Shown here: positions 1 to 14,300 of the stretch, in pieces
How the letters are laid out: each line of letters begins with the position of its first letter
Numbering within the stretch: the first letter of the stretch is position 1
Source: Rhopalosiphum padi
Taxonomy: Eukaryota > Arthropoda > Insecta > Hemiptera > Aphididae
Length of the DNA stretch: 64,000 bases
Assembly: GCF_020882245.1 (NCBI RefSeq)
Contig: NC_083598.1
Coordinates: 27,875,858-27,939,857, forward strand
Direction: 5' to 3'
The notes under the pieces: generated by a model
Database searches by the model: none
What the model was told of the DNA's origin: nothing
Seen by the model: the letters and a program-made list of their open reading frames with translations, nothing else
Position numbers and translations under genes: made by a program

Positions 1-132
1 ATTATGTTAATATAACGTACATCGTATTAAAACCTTAACTCCGTGATAAAAAAAAAAAATATTGATAACTATAGGTATATTAACATATTACTATACAACA
101 TTTTTTTCTATTAATTATTTGTATAAAACTAT

Positions 133-3100
133 CTATTTCTGTATAACCCACCAATCTTTTTTTAATTTTCTTAATACAATTAATACCAGTACTAATAATA
201 TGGTATACAAAACAGTCAATGAAGTTCCTGTTAAGACTGATGGATGATCTAATGACCACCCTTTTAATACTATGTTGTTCATTGTATTTCCTACTAGCCT
301 TATAGGAAGTACCATCGAAAATTGCCTTAATAACTGGGGCTGTCCTTCCAAAGGCCATATTGCACCTAAGAATAACATAACATAACAATTTTTTTTTTTA
401 ATCACTGTAAAAATATTAAACATTGGTATCATAACTTATAGGTATAAACTAAGCTCTATTAATTTACTTAAGAACTTACGAGTACATATATGTTTAAAGT
501 TTAAATTTTTAAAATCATGAATTATATATTTTTATTTATAATTTATATAATATTATATTATACCAGAATGTAAGATATACAAGTTTATCTTAGTTTGTAT
601 ACGTATCGTATCAGCTCTTTTATTAATATAATAATATGATAATATTATGTCATTGAATTATCCTGAATAATTAGTTAACTACAATAATTTATTTTACACG
701 AATAGTTTTTTTACCTGATAATAAAAACTGAGTCATAGATGACCCAGTTATAATGTACACACCACCTAATTTTGTAGTTGATATAACAGCAGTAAATAAA
801 CCTAAAACAAAAATATTGTAATTTTTTATATTATTTGCGTTACAGTTAAATATAATATGGATTAAATTACATTATAAAAATTCAATAATTAACTTCACTA
901 ATTTATTGTAGTAGATAATAATATAATATAATTAAAACATAAAATGTACCTATCATTAAATAATTAATACTTACCAAACAAGAAACCTATCCATCCCAAT
1001 AGTAATAATAACAGCACATAGATAAACAGCCCATTGGTAATTTGTATTGGATTCGAAAATATAGCATATGAAATGAAACAGGAAGCACTCACTTGTAACA
1101 AAAGTAACAGTGTTGTGATAAAAAACATAGAAATTAACAGTTCCAATATTTTGACACCTGCAACAAATACAGAGCTATCGTTTATATTTAAATATATATG
1201 GGTATTTTACTGTTGGCGTAAAATAATTTATGTTTAAATACCTGCATACATGGACCGGCTAAGGAGTCCGTCCATTTTTTCTGACATCATTATGCTTACC
1301 GCAAATACACTTGGGAAATAAAATGCTATCCTAAAAATAAACAAATAATTAATTCAAAAAAATCATTCATTAATCCGCGTTTTATATAATATTTTTTTAT
1401 TACAAAGTATAAAATGGATGGTAAATTACATGTGTGTAATAAATAAGTTCATCAAATCTTTATTCATATCTACAACCCAATTAATATACCTACCTACTCA
1501 TAACTTTAACATAAAATTACAAGTAGTTTTATATTTATTAATGAACGAATTGTACATTGTACAAACAATTTATTAAAACATGAACTAAGTACAATCAATT
1601 TTTAACAATAATCATGGGTACCCTATACCCATCTATTGTATAGAACTTATACTTATCATTAATTTAATTATACTTGCATTTTCAAAACATATCTTAATCA
1701 TTATTAATATAATTACCGACTTTATATTTTGTATAATATAAAATAATGAATATTGTAAATTAAGTATAAAATAAAATAATTACATGGCTATAAAAAGAGA
1801 AATGATACCATTGACAAATGACTTAACTTCTTTTCCAAATAAAGTATTGAACTCCTACAAACAACAAAAATTAATCAACTTTATTAAACACAAAACTAAA
1901 CAACACACCTAATTGGTGCACATGTGTAACAATATAATTTAATAAAATATATTTAATTAACCTTGTTTGGTCTATTAACAATTTAAAAACTATAATTCGT
2001 GTTGAATATAATTTTAAACAATAGGTACAAATAATAGTTGTATAATGTGCATATTTATTAATGTTAATTAAACCTCAAACTCTTATTTTAATTCATATTA
2101 GATATAACTTGTAATTTAAAAATAACACTAATACAACACGAATAGATTGAATAGGTACGTATAAATTAAAACTAAATATATTAACTCATAAGACATAAGT
2201 GTACCTAATATACCAGGTAGATTTATGATTCTACATAATATAAATTTGTGACTTTGCCGATTGTATTTTAAAAAATAATTTTAGACACCGAAAGGTTTTA
2301 CCCCAAATTCAAGCTTATCTGAATAGTCTACAGCAGCGGCTCTCAAACTTTTTTTTTACGTACCACTTAAGTATATTATCAATCAGTCGCGTACCACTAA
2401 TGATTAAAAATAGAACGATCCAAATTTCAAATTGTACAGTTAAATACATTTATTTTAAATAATAAGGCAGTAAAATACTACAACTACAATATAATTATTT
2501 TTTATTTATTAGTTTTTTTTTAAATAAGATATGAATTAAATAATTGAATGGGTTTATTATCCAAAAATGACCCTCCGCGTACCACAGTTTGAGAACCGCT
2601 GATCTCATCTCCAACTTCGGATGGTGGTAAAAAAGCTAACCCATAAAAATATCTTAACCAATATCCAACTTCTGAGTTTTCTTCTTTGTATTTACTAGTT
2701 TACACAGTTTAACTGAACATCTAAGCGGGCTTTCTAGTAATTATTTATAAGTAAAATGTAATTAAAAAAAATTGGCTCAAACGGGTTGCATTTTTATTAG
2801 TGACCCAAACGTGTCTCGCCCTAATAAGTATATTGCGATCGTATTTTTGTGTACAAATTATAAGTAAATATTTTTAAATTGTAATCCATGTGAGTTTATA
2901 TAAATTAAAATTTTTAATTTTCACCGATATTTTACTATTTTTTTTATTATATTTATTTTATTTTGAAAATAAATAATCATTATTATGTCATATATCATAT
3001 ATTTATCACATTTTCTGTATACTTTATTTTAATTATTTGTTTTATTAAGTATATATATATATATTTATATATTTTCAATAATCATACCAAGGGTACACTG

Positions 3101-6100
3101 ACTGATGTTGGATTATTAGAGCAACTATTTAATGCTTCCTTTATTGTATGACTTATTGATTCTAACACATCTATCGTAATTTGATTTTTAAATAAAATAT
3201 CTGAAATTATTTATGCATTAATGAAACAATACAATTATGTTTAAAATCTTACCTGCTAACCATTTTAACTATACTTACTTTCGTTCGTTAAATGAACAAA
3301 AATTCTAGATTCTAAATCAAAATATTGACGGTCATTAATATATTGTGCAAAACCACTAGTATAGTTTTCAGGAAAATATAGAAAAGCAATATGCTCTTCG
3401 TGATCTATACTAGTTTCAGCAGCTTCACGATCTTGTACTTCGATCTATAACATGAATTAGAAATACAATAAGTTGAAATTATGACATACGATGGCCAATC
3501 TCCTCTTACTCAATAGATACTCTGTACCCCTTCTACTCACTAATTTATAATCATGTGATGAGAGGTAGTTCATAATAATACAGCTCATTTTTTGATTGTT
3601 ATTTTCGTCTAAAATACATCTATTAACATTTGAATATTGACAATCTAAAATATTAATCTCGTCGTTTTTATAAGCTATTGACATATCTTTAAACGGCACT
3701 CCAATCCCATAACAAAAATTAAACGTTTGCAATATAGGTAGTAAGATCACAGTGAATAACAACCTACATCATACAATATTAATTAATAAACTATCATATT
3801 ATTAGAATATAATATCAAAGTTCAACTTACATATAATCTCGAGAGCATACACGAAAATTTTTTTTTATCAAGGCTTTAATTCTATATAAATCGACGTTGT
3901 TTTCCATTTTCATTATTTTTTTTGATTGAGTTTTTTCTTTTACTTGAATAGTGCTGCTGTGGTCATTCTAAACAGACAAACGTATGGAGATAACCGGTAC
4001 GACTTTGAGACAGTCTTATGATAAATTGTATCTCGAAAGCAATTATAAATAACTGCACGAAAAATACACGCTCATTGAAAATAAATATAACAACGCATAT
4101 AATATAATAATATGATATTATTGTCATATGGCTAATTTTTGGAATTTTTTATAACTTTTTAGTATATTTTGAGACATATAAGTATATATTGCATAAATCA
4201 AATTTTTTATGGACTGTTAAGGAATTGTGTGCCTTTAATGTTCTTCTGTGTATTTAATATTTATAAAAAGTAACGTTTCCTGCAGGTTCTTACACAACGC
4301 AATAATATATTAATAGTGAAAAAATGTCGTTGTATTTGATCCTGACCCAAGTATTATACAAAGATATCATGTACAACTCGGTATCTTTTACATACAGTAG
4401 TATATAGAATGTTTGACCTTCATTTCAATGGTTCTTGGTCATCAGAACGATAGTGGAGCATGCATTTTGTGAAGTAGCGATATAATATGTGAAATCATTT
4501 CAGTGAAAATTACAGTATTTATATGGAAATCATTTTATTATACATTTTTTTATTATCGTGTAGCAATATAACAGCGTTTTAAGCTATAGGATTAAAAAAT
4601 AAAGGTGTTTACTCGTAGATAGAACTAGCTGTGTTTCTTTATATAGCCTTACATTTTTTTTTTTTTATACATAAATTATATTATTTGTTTAGCTAAGGTA
4701 GTTATAATAGCTCAACAGTCAACATGCATTGTATTAATAGAGTTGGATATTAATTTATAAAATACAAGATATTAATGAAATTGTCAATCGACGATAGAAG
4801 TTTTCAAATTATATGTATGACGTATGTGAAGATAGTATAGTATTTTCCATCAAAAAACAGAATATTAAGATACTCGTACAAGAATGTATCTATCTACTGT
4901 CTTATAACTACGCAATACGCATACATAAATAATATAGTTATATTTAAATATGTCAAGGTACAATACTTTAATAATTGTTCTTTGATTACAGCAAATCGTT
5001 AAAAAAGCTGCTTCCAATGTATCTGTACCATATTTGACGAGGATATCTTGAGGTGGTCCTTCTTCAATTATTAATTCATTTCTCATTAAGCCGACCTAAG
5101 CACAAATTTTATTTCAATTCGTTATATAAAAACCATATAACAATATAGTTAATATATGTTGGGTTGAAAAAGAGGATCGGTATTCATTAATTGGTTTTAC
5201 TATATTTTCCCATTGTCAGAAAAACTATTTCAGATGTCAGTGTATTGCATTTTGACTTTTGAGTTACAAAAACCTATAAATTGAATACTTTTCTAAATCA
5301 AAATGCGTTTATACAAGTAAGAAAATGTTCTTAACATATTATGAATTATGTTACATTTCATAAATATTTGATACATATTTGTGATTCATTCAAATATAAT
5401 GAACTTATGATAATACACGAAACGTCTATAACATTGGTTATACAGATTATGTGAATGAAATAGGTTTTTAACTATTTATTAATCGTTAGATGGTAAGTAT
5501 TTATAATAATATGTTACTATATTATAAGTATATTGACTTACGCAATCCGATTTATTTGCTTCTTCGATATAATGAGTAGTTATTATGATTGTTTTTTTAT
5601 GTTTTTTGGCCATTTTGGTAAACTCTGCCCAAATTCTATATTATTTGATATATTATTAAAAATGTAATTATTAAGTTTAATAATAATAATTTATGTTACC
5701 CTTGTCTCAGCAAAGGGTCAACTCCGACTGTTGGTTCGTCCAAAATCATAACTTTGGGGTCATGTAATAAGCTAATAGCTAAAGATACTCTTCTGCTTTG
5801 GCCACCACTAATATAAATAAAAAATAAATTATGAATATTAAAATAATTATTTAAAAAATGTAATTAATATTAATTCTTAATTATAAAAATTCTTACTACA
5901 CAGCCTTAATACTAATATTAAAATATTGTTAGTAACTTTATTATTTAATATAGGTATTCAAAACCAAGATTCCCTGGATTCATGGTCCTATCAAATTCTA
6001 AACCGGTCGAGGACGAGGACGGTAACCAATCCATAAACTACACCCAATCGTTTTTGCCTAACTCAATAATAATTTAATTTATAAGTTATAGAGTTATTTT

Positions 6101-9100
6101 TATTCTTATTTTTAGTATAATAATACAATTGTAATCTTCGAAGTATTTGACTATCGATCTTACTAGCTAATTAATTAAGCATTATTTAGATATATTTTTA
6201 TTTTATTCTTAAATAGAAATGTGAAATCTCAACATATATTGTTTACATTAATGTTGCACAACGTTATTTTTTCAATTATCGACATCGATTCATTTATATC
6301 GATATCGTATCACGATATCAAATAACAAACAATATTGTTATCTATTTATAACACTCGTATATCGATATAATTTATAAAACTAAAAATAATACAATACTAC
6401 TTAAATAATATATTGACGCATTTCTTTTGAAATTGTAGATATTAAAAATAAGTTTTTATATCATATTATTATAAACAATAAAAATCAAATATTTAATTAA
6501 AATTATAGACGATAAAAAGGAACTAGGTATTTCTTATCGTTACTGTTTATCATTGTTTGCTACTGATTAACTGTCAAAATTTAAATAAATAGAAAATAGA
6601 AACTGTAATGAAATTATATCGAATATCGATGGACTTTCGATAAATTAGTTCCACGATATCGGTAAAATTGGATCGATATCGAAGTACGATATCGTTGTGC
6701 CTCGTGTATCACTAGTTTACATAATACATTTATTTAAAAAATTAAATATTTTAATAACATTTCATAATATCTCTTATAATATATTTATTAGTACAAATAA
6801 CTATATAAAAGCTCAATGTAAAATAATCACCATACAAACAAATATTGTAATATTAATTTACTGTCTGCAAACTGGTTTTTATGATATAATCATACTATAC
6901 AGTCTTCATAGTTTATTTTATTATTTTTTCTAATCAAAGATATTTTACCTTATTTCATTAATGTAACTATTCAAATCTGGTAACTGTAGAAACACGGTAA
7001 TCTCATCTAATTTGTTTTTAATTTTTGTCTTGCTCATTCTATAAAGTGATCCATAGTATTCGAAAGTTTCTTTTATGGTCAGAGTGTCTTCCAGACATAT
7101 ATCCTTCAAAAGATAAAAGTTTTGATATATTAGTTGTACTTATATTAAAATTATTTTTAATATTATTTACTTGAGGCATATATCCAACGTCGTCTAAACT
7201 TTCTACTTGTAAGTCAATACAACCAGAATCCAATGGCAGTGATCCCAAAATACATTGAAGAAGTGTCGATTTACCACACCCACTTGGTCCTAAAAGACCA
7301 TAGCTGTAAAAATAAAAAATATCTGTGTAAAATACTATAGTTTTGTGGCTTATGACTATCTGGGAGTAGTGTATAGGCAAATCATATTGTCCATTAAAAA
7401 TCAATAAATTACGATTGTGACTAGCGCAGATAAAATATGACTGATATATTGTAATATTTAATAAAATTATTTCTCTGTAATCAGTGTAAAAAATAGTATG
7501 CACTTCATCTGCTTATTCAATATTGAATTGTCCGTATAAATAATATAAAACAATGTTATTTATAGATTTTTTTTTTTTCAGCCCCAACTACAAATTTATT
7601 AGCTTATAATAATTTGTGTATGGAGTGATATTTACATTGAACTTACATATTATTAAGTTATAAATTTCAATTATTAATTGTATTTGTAGTATTAAGTTTT
7701 AAAAATTTTAAAACATACCATTGCAATATTATACAAGGTCACTTTTATCATATTCATCATTATATTTCATGAATGGTAAAAATCTTTAATATTATAAATT
7801 ATTTTTATGAATAACTTTAAATATAAAAATAAATGTTGCATGACAATCACTACAATTAGCCTTCAATTTGTTGATTTGGAGTTACCGCGTGAAATTATCC
7901 AATAGATAAGAAAAAGTATTTAGAGAAAGTTTAAAAAAAACATCATTGTAAATTCAATAAAGGTACGTTCCTTATTTCGTTTAGTACCTACCTTCATAAC
8001 TACCTAATATTGTATAATAATAATATATTATTATACTATAGTAATTGTTGAAGTGTTAGGAATGCGATACAAGCCACACTCCATAGTAGTATTAGGATAG
8101 TACCTACGTGAATCATCTGCATATTTTGAATTCAATATTGTATTGGTATATAGTTAAGTAAATCTGTTGTTTTTATTTAAATTTTTAGTACCGATAAAAT
8201 CGACTATACGAGATTAGTTTTGTTTGTTGTTACTTATTTTATTTTATCGAGCTGATATTAAAACCGAATAGTTATATTGTTATTAGCCCTTAAATATTTT
8301 CTCTTTTAAACAAACATTTAAATTAAATTTTTATTTAAAAAGAACTATAAACATTTACTGTAGAAACATAGTGCCAATACGAATACTTAAAATTAACATG
8401 AAAATAAGATAGTATACATTTGAGATCGGTTCGAGAATATTTCAGTAAATAATTTAATAGTGGACCCAAAATCTAATAAGTCCTTAATAATTAGTTATAA
8501 AAATAAAATGTTAATTATGTATCTATTCAACTATAGTGTTCAAATACATAAGATCACATTTATAATCAATATTTATTTTATTAAAATTCATTAAAAAAAA
8601 ATGTATTATTCGTCAGGTATTGAAATATATTAGCTACATATTTCTATTGGTATAATTATGATACTAAAAAATGCTCTAACAAGTAAATAATCACAAGCGG
8701 GACTTGTGCATCCAATGATAATACTTCACTGGTTTGATTTAAAGACAATCGTCAAAACAATACATATTTATACATTTTTGATAATACATAGTGTTCCCAA
8801 AATTATATATTACAGAAACATATATTGTAATTAATATATTTATTTGTACCTATATATAAGAAATACATCGGCTAAACTAAAAATAATTGTCAAAAAAATT
8901 AATTTCTTAATAAAATTCTAATATATCTACATTTCATACACTTATAACACTGATTATTAATAGTCATCATATTAGCAACAATATTTTTAATTTTAAATCT
9001 TATTATTTATTTGATTCTATTTTTAAATTAAAAAAAAAAATTGTTTTAATTATTATAAAAATGAAATAACTTACATTGAACCAGATTTCACAGTCATGTT

Positions 9101-9196
9101 TAAACCGTTAAATATATTATTTTGTCCATACTTTTTAAAGGCATTTCTCACTTTTATCACGTATTTATTATTTCCTTCCTTCATATTTTGTTCCAT
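133..9196 (-). CDS. ABCH-type ABC half-transporter, tandem copy 1 (ABCG23-like)
   Basis: ATP-driven membrane exporter of the arthropod ABCH group (often annotated ABC transporter G family member 23-like); substrate unknown, lipid or hydrocarbon export is known for some insect members. Exons in coding order: 9075-9196, 7171-7303, 6949-7103, 5700-5807, 5542-5635, 4967-5095, 3831-3967, 3541-3763, 3279-3444, 3088-3200, 1784-1854, 1242-1330, 975-1157, 715-801, 133-365. They sum to 2043 nt, 680 residues, with every junction in phase and GT-AG. The nucleotide-binding domain comes first: Walker A GPSGCGKST (Lys52), Q-loop Gln85, signature SGGQ (137-140), Walker B VMILDE (Glu161), H-loop His194. The membrane domain follows: TM1 near residue 293, a large extracellular loop (about 315-485), then the remaining TM helices, a WPLEG segment and C-terminal KKDWWVIQK. 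All catalytic residues are present, so it looks functional. The start is the only ATG giving an N-terminus like those of its two neighbours. The signature is preceded by Ile rather than Leu. Confidence 0.92.
2334..2601. mobile_element. hAT-like non-autonomous inverted-repeat element (MITE)
   Basis: 268-bp segment starting CAGCGGCTCTCAAACT and ending AGTTTGAGAACCGCTG, that is, 16-bp terminal inverted repeats with one mismatch. CAGCGGTTCTCAAACT-type ends are typical of hAT superfamily elements. A GTACCACT motif sits inside each end. No coding potential. I could not find a matching 8-bp target duplication (flanks GTCTACAG and ATCTCATC), so it is probably old. It lies in an intron of ABC copy 1. 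Confidence 0.72.
3049..3066. repeat. (TA)n microsatellite
   Basis: About eight uninterrupted TA units in an intron of ABC copy 1. Confidence 0.8.
6249..6714. mobile_element. hAT-like non-autonomous element with 8-bp target duplication GTTTACAT
   Basis: 466-bp AT-rich segment in the intron of ABC copy 1 between exons 6949-7103 and 5700-5807. GTTTACAT occurs immediately outside both ends (6241-6248 and 6715-6722), the 8-bp duplication expected of hAT transposition. The subterminal ends share GCACAACG in inverted orientation (6256-6263 and 6693-6700), and both ends are rich in GATATCGAT-like repeats, probably transposase binding sites in the parent element. No open reading frame of note. Confidence 0.7.
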
Positions 9197-11310
9197 TTTA
9201 TTTTGTATTTTATCGATACTAATACCTATTGAATTTTAATAAAAATATTATTTTTTACTAGCTAATATTCGTTAACATGTTCACTATACAACCACTAACA
9301 ATTTAAATAACGAATTACGGTTTGAGAAACTTATAATAACTAATAACTACGAACTATTAAAAACATAAACCATTTTTGAAATATGAACAGTCCAAATATT
9401 AACGAATTGCTTTAGCAAGAGTAAACACGTTTTTAAGAATACATAGCACACATTAAAAAAAAATAGAAAGAGTATATTTGTTTAATCGTAATTTGAGTGA
9501 CGGTGTCTGGAGTAGGTTTCTTGATGTCCTTGATTGCTTACCTTTAGAGCCATTGTGATGGCCAATGAGTGGGAGTTGGGTTAGTACCCAATAATGTTTT
9601 TTCAATTTTTTCTAGGGCCGAAATGTTTGTGTTGTACAGTTTTTAATTCGTTTATGGTCCCGTTGTGCTCCATTAATTTTTACTTAGTGTAATTTACATC
9701 TCTGCTAGATTTTATTTAATAAATGTAACTATTTTATAACATTAAGGTTGAATTACAAACCAAGGCCTCATTATTTGAATAAAATAATGAATATGAGTTT
9801 CGTACCTACGTGATTTGTCTACATATGACAATGTTTATAATTCAAGTGACCATAATATAGGATGTAATGAATTGCGGGGAAAACAAAAATATTAAAATTT
9901 TCAATGTTCACATCTACTACGTTGTTCTTCGATTATTTTTTTTTAATATCACCCATTATTATAATATTTAAACGTTTATAGAAAAAAAATTACACGAATG
10001 ACCAAAAAGCAATTTTTGTACACACGTGTTTTTAGATACTTAATAAAACATGATATCCTGGATAATTCTTTTTGTGACACTTATTAATTTATTACATGCC
10101 TATGTCAATTATTTGGTTTTTTTATAAAATTCCCATAATAGCTTTATTAATTACAGTTATTATTGTTACTAAAAAACATAGTTGGAATAATAATTATCAT
10201 CTAGATTCAATTATAGTATTATTAGTACTTACTACCTATTTAAAATTTAATAGTTGTCTAGAATTAGTTGTATAATATGTAATGAAAACCATAATCTTAA
10301 TTATTCTTCCTCACCTATTGGTCATTGTTTTTTGTCTATACTTCCCTATTATTATTTAAGTATGTTTATTAATTATTATAAGACGTGATCGAAATCATAA
10401 TATTATATATTTTATTACAATTTATAATTTATGATAAAATTTGAAGATAAATTATAAATGCCAACAATATAAAAATAAACAATGCAAAAACAATTTATTT
10501 TGTTCTCGTTATTTTATTGTTTTGATTACTTATAATGAGATTATTAAATAGCAGTGGTGCTTGTTAAAAATAAATCTTATTTAGAGGCCTTTAAGTTTTA
10601 AACACGCCAACTAAAAATGATGTTATTAATACAATGCTATTGAGTAACTTTAATAATATGTCCTTCAATATCTACTAGTATTGTGGATTTGTAAATTTAT
10701 TTTGTTGGTCTCATTACAATTGTGTACGATTGAATACAATTCTTTTCCACATAATTATTGATCAATTATGAATAACAACAATCATAATTACAAAAAAAAA
10801 AATCTAAAGTAATGTATCATTATTTTGTACAATATGAAGGCTTAACATAATATTATACATAAGCCATAAAGCAGTAATAATTTAAATTATAGGCTGCCAT
10901 TTGTTTTCTATAAGAGCGCGTGTACTTGTTTAATTATTTGCTTAAAATGTATCGAATTATTTTGATAATTATTACAAACTAATTTTAGGCAAACATGAAG
11001 ATGGTGAGCTTGCAGAAGTAATGTTCATAAAATATCAATAATATAGTTTTATCCGAATTTTATAACTTATACATGTATTTAATATTAAATATACGCAGCT
11101 TATTCAAAATCAAATTACACAAAAACAATTCAAGAACTTTTAAGTTGACGAAAGACATGGATTGATGTAACGAGTTTAAGATGGAGTTCAGTTGACGGCG
11201 ATAGGTTTTTCAAAATGTGTTTAAAAAATACCCATCTCGTCTTTATATAATTAATTCAAAAAGTTAGTTATAGTTTATTTACACAAGTTGAATAAAATCA
11301 ATACACGGTA
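9197..11310. other. intergenic spacer between ABC copies 2 and 1
   Basis: About 2.1 kb of AT-rich DNA between the stop of copy 2 and the ATG of copy 1. It must hold the copy 1 promoter and 5' UTR. I recognised no gene, RNA gene or clear repeat in it. Confidence 0.6.
11274..11279 (-). terminator. candidate poly(A) signal of ABC copy 2
   Basis: TTTATT on the plus strand (AATAAA on the coding strand) lies 31 nt beyond the stop codon of ABC copy 2, at a normal distance for a short 3' UTR. Confidence 0.4.
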
Positions 11311-14300
11311 TTATTTATTTACCAGCCATGCATCTTTTTTAACGTGGGATAAGTATAATAATAAAATTACATGTAAGAAAACATAACCAATTATGATGGC
11401 TATTCCCACTAAGACAGTCGGGTGAGTAAGTGTCCATCCTCTTAAAACGATATTATTTAATATTCTACTAATGTAGCACAATGGGAGATGTTCAGATATG
11501 ATTTTCATGAATGGCATTTGAGCTTCAATTGGCCACATAATACCTAGAAAAATAAAATAAAAACAATTTATACATTTATTCAAAAAAATGTAATAATAAT
11601 CTGATTGTTAAATATTTGTTACATACAAATATTCATACATGAGCTTAAAAAATATCACAACATAAACGTACCTGATAAGTAAATCTGCATCATATTCCAA
11701 CCAATAACCATGTTCATGGCTTCGGAACTTGATTTTGATAACCCAACAATTAACAAACCTATAATTACGTATACTTATAGCACAAAATAATTTAAAAATA
11801 ATTTCTTAGGAAATTGACGACCAAACGTTTTCAATTTAAATTTGTTTTGATTATACAAAACAGATATTTCCATTCTAATTTTTTTTTATCTAATATATAA
11901 AATACTACCAACTTTGCCTCTAGCATGATATATTAAAAATTAAATAAGTGAACAAGAACATACTAAGGACAAAAATATAATCTAATATTAATAACTAGGT
12001 ATATTGTAAGTCAAAACTGAAATAAACAAAATTGGTAGGAATTATAATTAAGATACTATATGAAATAAAATGTAAAATAGTTATAAATACTAAATAGTGA
12101 ATAAAAAAATACGTACCGTATAGTAAACCTAACCATCCTGTTAAAAAAACTATAAATACGAATACAAACAGTCCGTTAGTGATTTCGATAGGATTTAGGA
12201 AAACAAAGTACGTTATAAACATAACAGAAATTGTTTGAATTATGTGTATTACAGTTTGAATACACGTTATTGAAATTACTACTTCTAGTATTGTAATTCC
12301 TATAAGCAAACAATTCATCAACATTTATCATGACAATTTATTATTAAAATAATATTGTTTACCAGCTGTCATAGACCGATCAAGAAATCCCTCCATTTTC
12401 TCTGTTAACATAAATCCTGTAGATATTACGCTTGAGAAATAAAATCCTATCCTAAAAATACAAATGTACAGTTTTATCAATTTATCAAATGTAATCAAAA
12501 ATAAATGTCAAATTTAAATTTCAATAATTATTAGTCTGTTTAATAGTATATTATAATAAAAAATTAAGAATGTGTATTCTAAAATGTTCTAACATATTAC
12601 GCTTTATGTATTGTGTAATGTATGTACTATATACTATGTTTATTATACTTTAGTTTAACGAAAATAATATAAAAACCTATATAGGTGTACAAAATATATA
12701 ATTTATTACATTTATTTATTGAGCAAATTCCAAATTTAAAAACTTTTTCCTTATGGACAATTTATAAATTAGTTAAACTGCAGATTTAAACAACAAATTA
12801 AGAAATTTAATGTTGTAAAATGTTTCTTAGGCATTTAGGCAGTTTTAATTTAAAAATTTTAAGAGATCACAATAAAACCTCTTGTTTAGAAATCATACAA
12901 ACGATAGTAGCATTCTAATTAGAATAAAGTTATAGTGGGAAGCTACTCGAGAATATATCACAAATTTAGGTATAATAATATACTATTACCAATAATTTGA
13001 TACAAATATATAAAATACGTTAGTCCCATATAGTATTAGTTACATAATATGACGTATTATACCTATTGGTCGAGGTACATAACATTATTATTACTGAGAC
13101 TTTTAAAACTTGTAAAACCAGTTTTATTGTTAAATGAGGCTATAAGTTGAATAATTTACAGGCATATTATACATATCATATTATGTATGTAAAGTGACCT
13201 ACAGACTACAGCAGTACAGTTACAGATAAATCACCAACAATTTGTTGTTTCGTGAACAATACGAAATAGAAACAATACTCTGAATTGAGGTACCTACATT
13301 TCATTGAGAGCTTTAGAAATTAATAGTTATTAATACGATCTAAAGTAACTTAAGAAATATGAACGGAGGGGGCGGAGATAAATAGTTTGTTATAGTGACG
13401 GCTTACATCAAATAATTATAGTGATAAGTTAACTTTATATAACACGTTTAGAGATATAACTAAACAAATTTAGGTACCTACCTAAGTATAAGTGTTAGCA
13501 TTATAATTTACGTTTTATTGTGTTTCAGTCAATCAAAGGTTAACGGTATGATTTATTATGTAAGTACGTGCATTATTACATTATAGCAGCATGATTCAAT
13601 TATATACCGTTACAAATAAATGCAATATACAAATATGGTCTAATCTGAGTGTTTTGAATGAATTACTAACGACTGTATTTATATACTTACATCGAAACAA
13701 ACATAGTAGCTATACTATGAATAAATGTTTCAACTTTGTTTCCCACTAAATACGTAGTTCTCTATAATAAAATACAAAAAAATTACATGGTTTATTTTTC
13801 AATATTATCAATATTTTATCAACCACATAATATTTGTCATCTTAATGCGTATTTGACGTAGTTTTAAAATGTTATTGCTATGAATTAAGCGATAAATTTT
13901 CATCGGTTTGATTTGGAGTTCATTTTTACAAGATATTTTTTTCTGTTATGGACTCAAGGTTAAAATATGCTAATATTTTTTTTTTCTAATATATTATAAG
14001 AATTTAAAATCTTAATATGTTATATAATATGCATACCTAATTCAATAAGTAACAACATTTTTTCATCATTTAAAATTCAAAATGATAGTAATATTTTATT
14101 TTTATAACATATATAAAATTAATGGTATAATAAAATATAAAAAATACCAATATAATACTACTCTGTTATTTAAAAAAAATATGTTGCTATACTTACAAAA
14201 GGATGCTTAACAAACTTTTTACTGCATGCACGTGTGCTATTTATAATAACATCTTCAACGACATTAAATAGATTTCGAATGATTTGACTTTTTACCAAAA

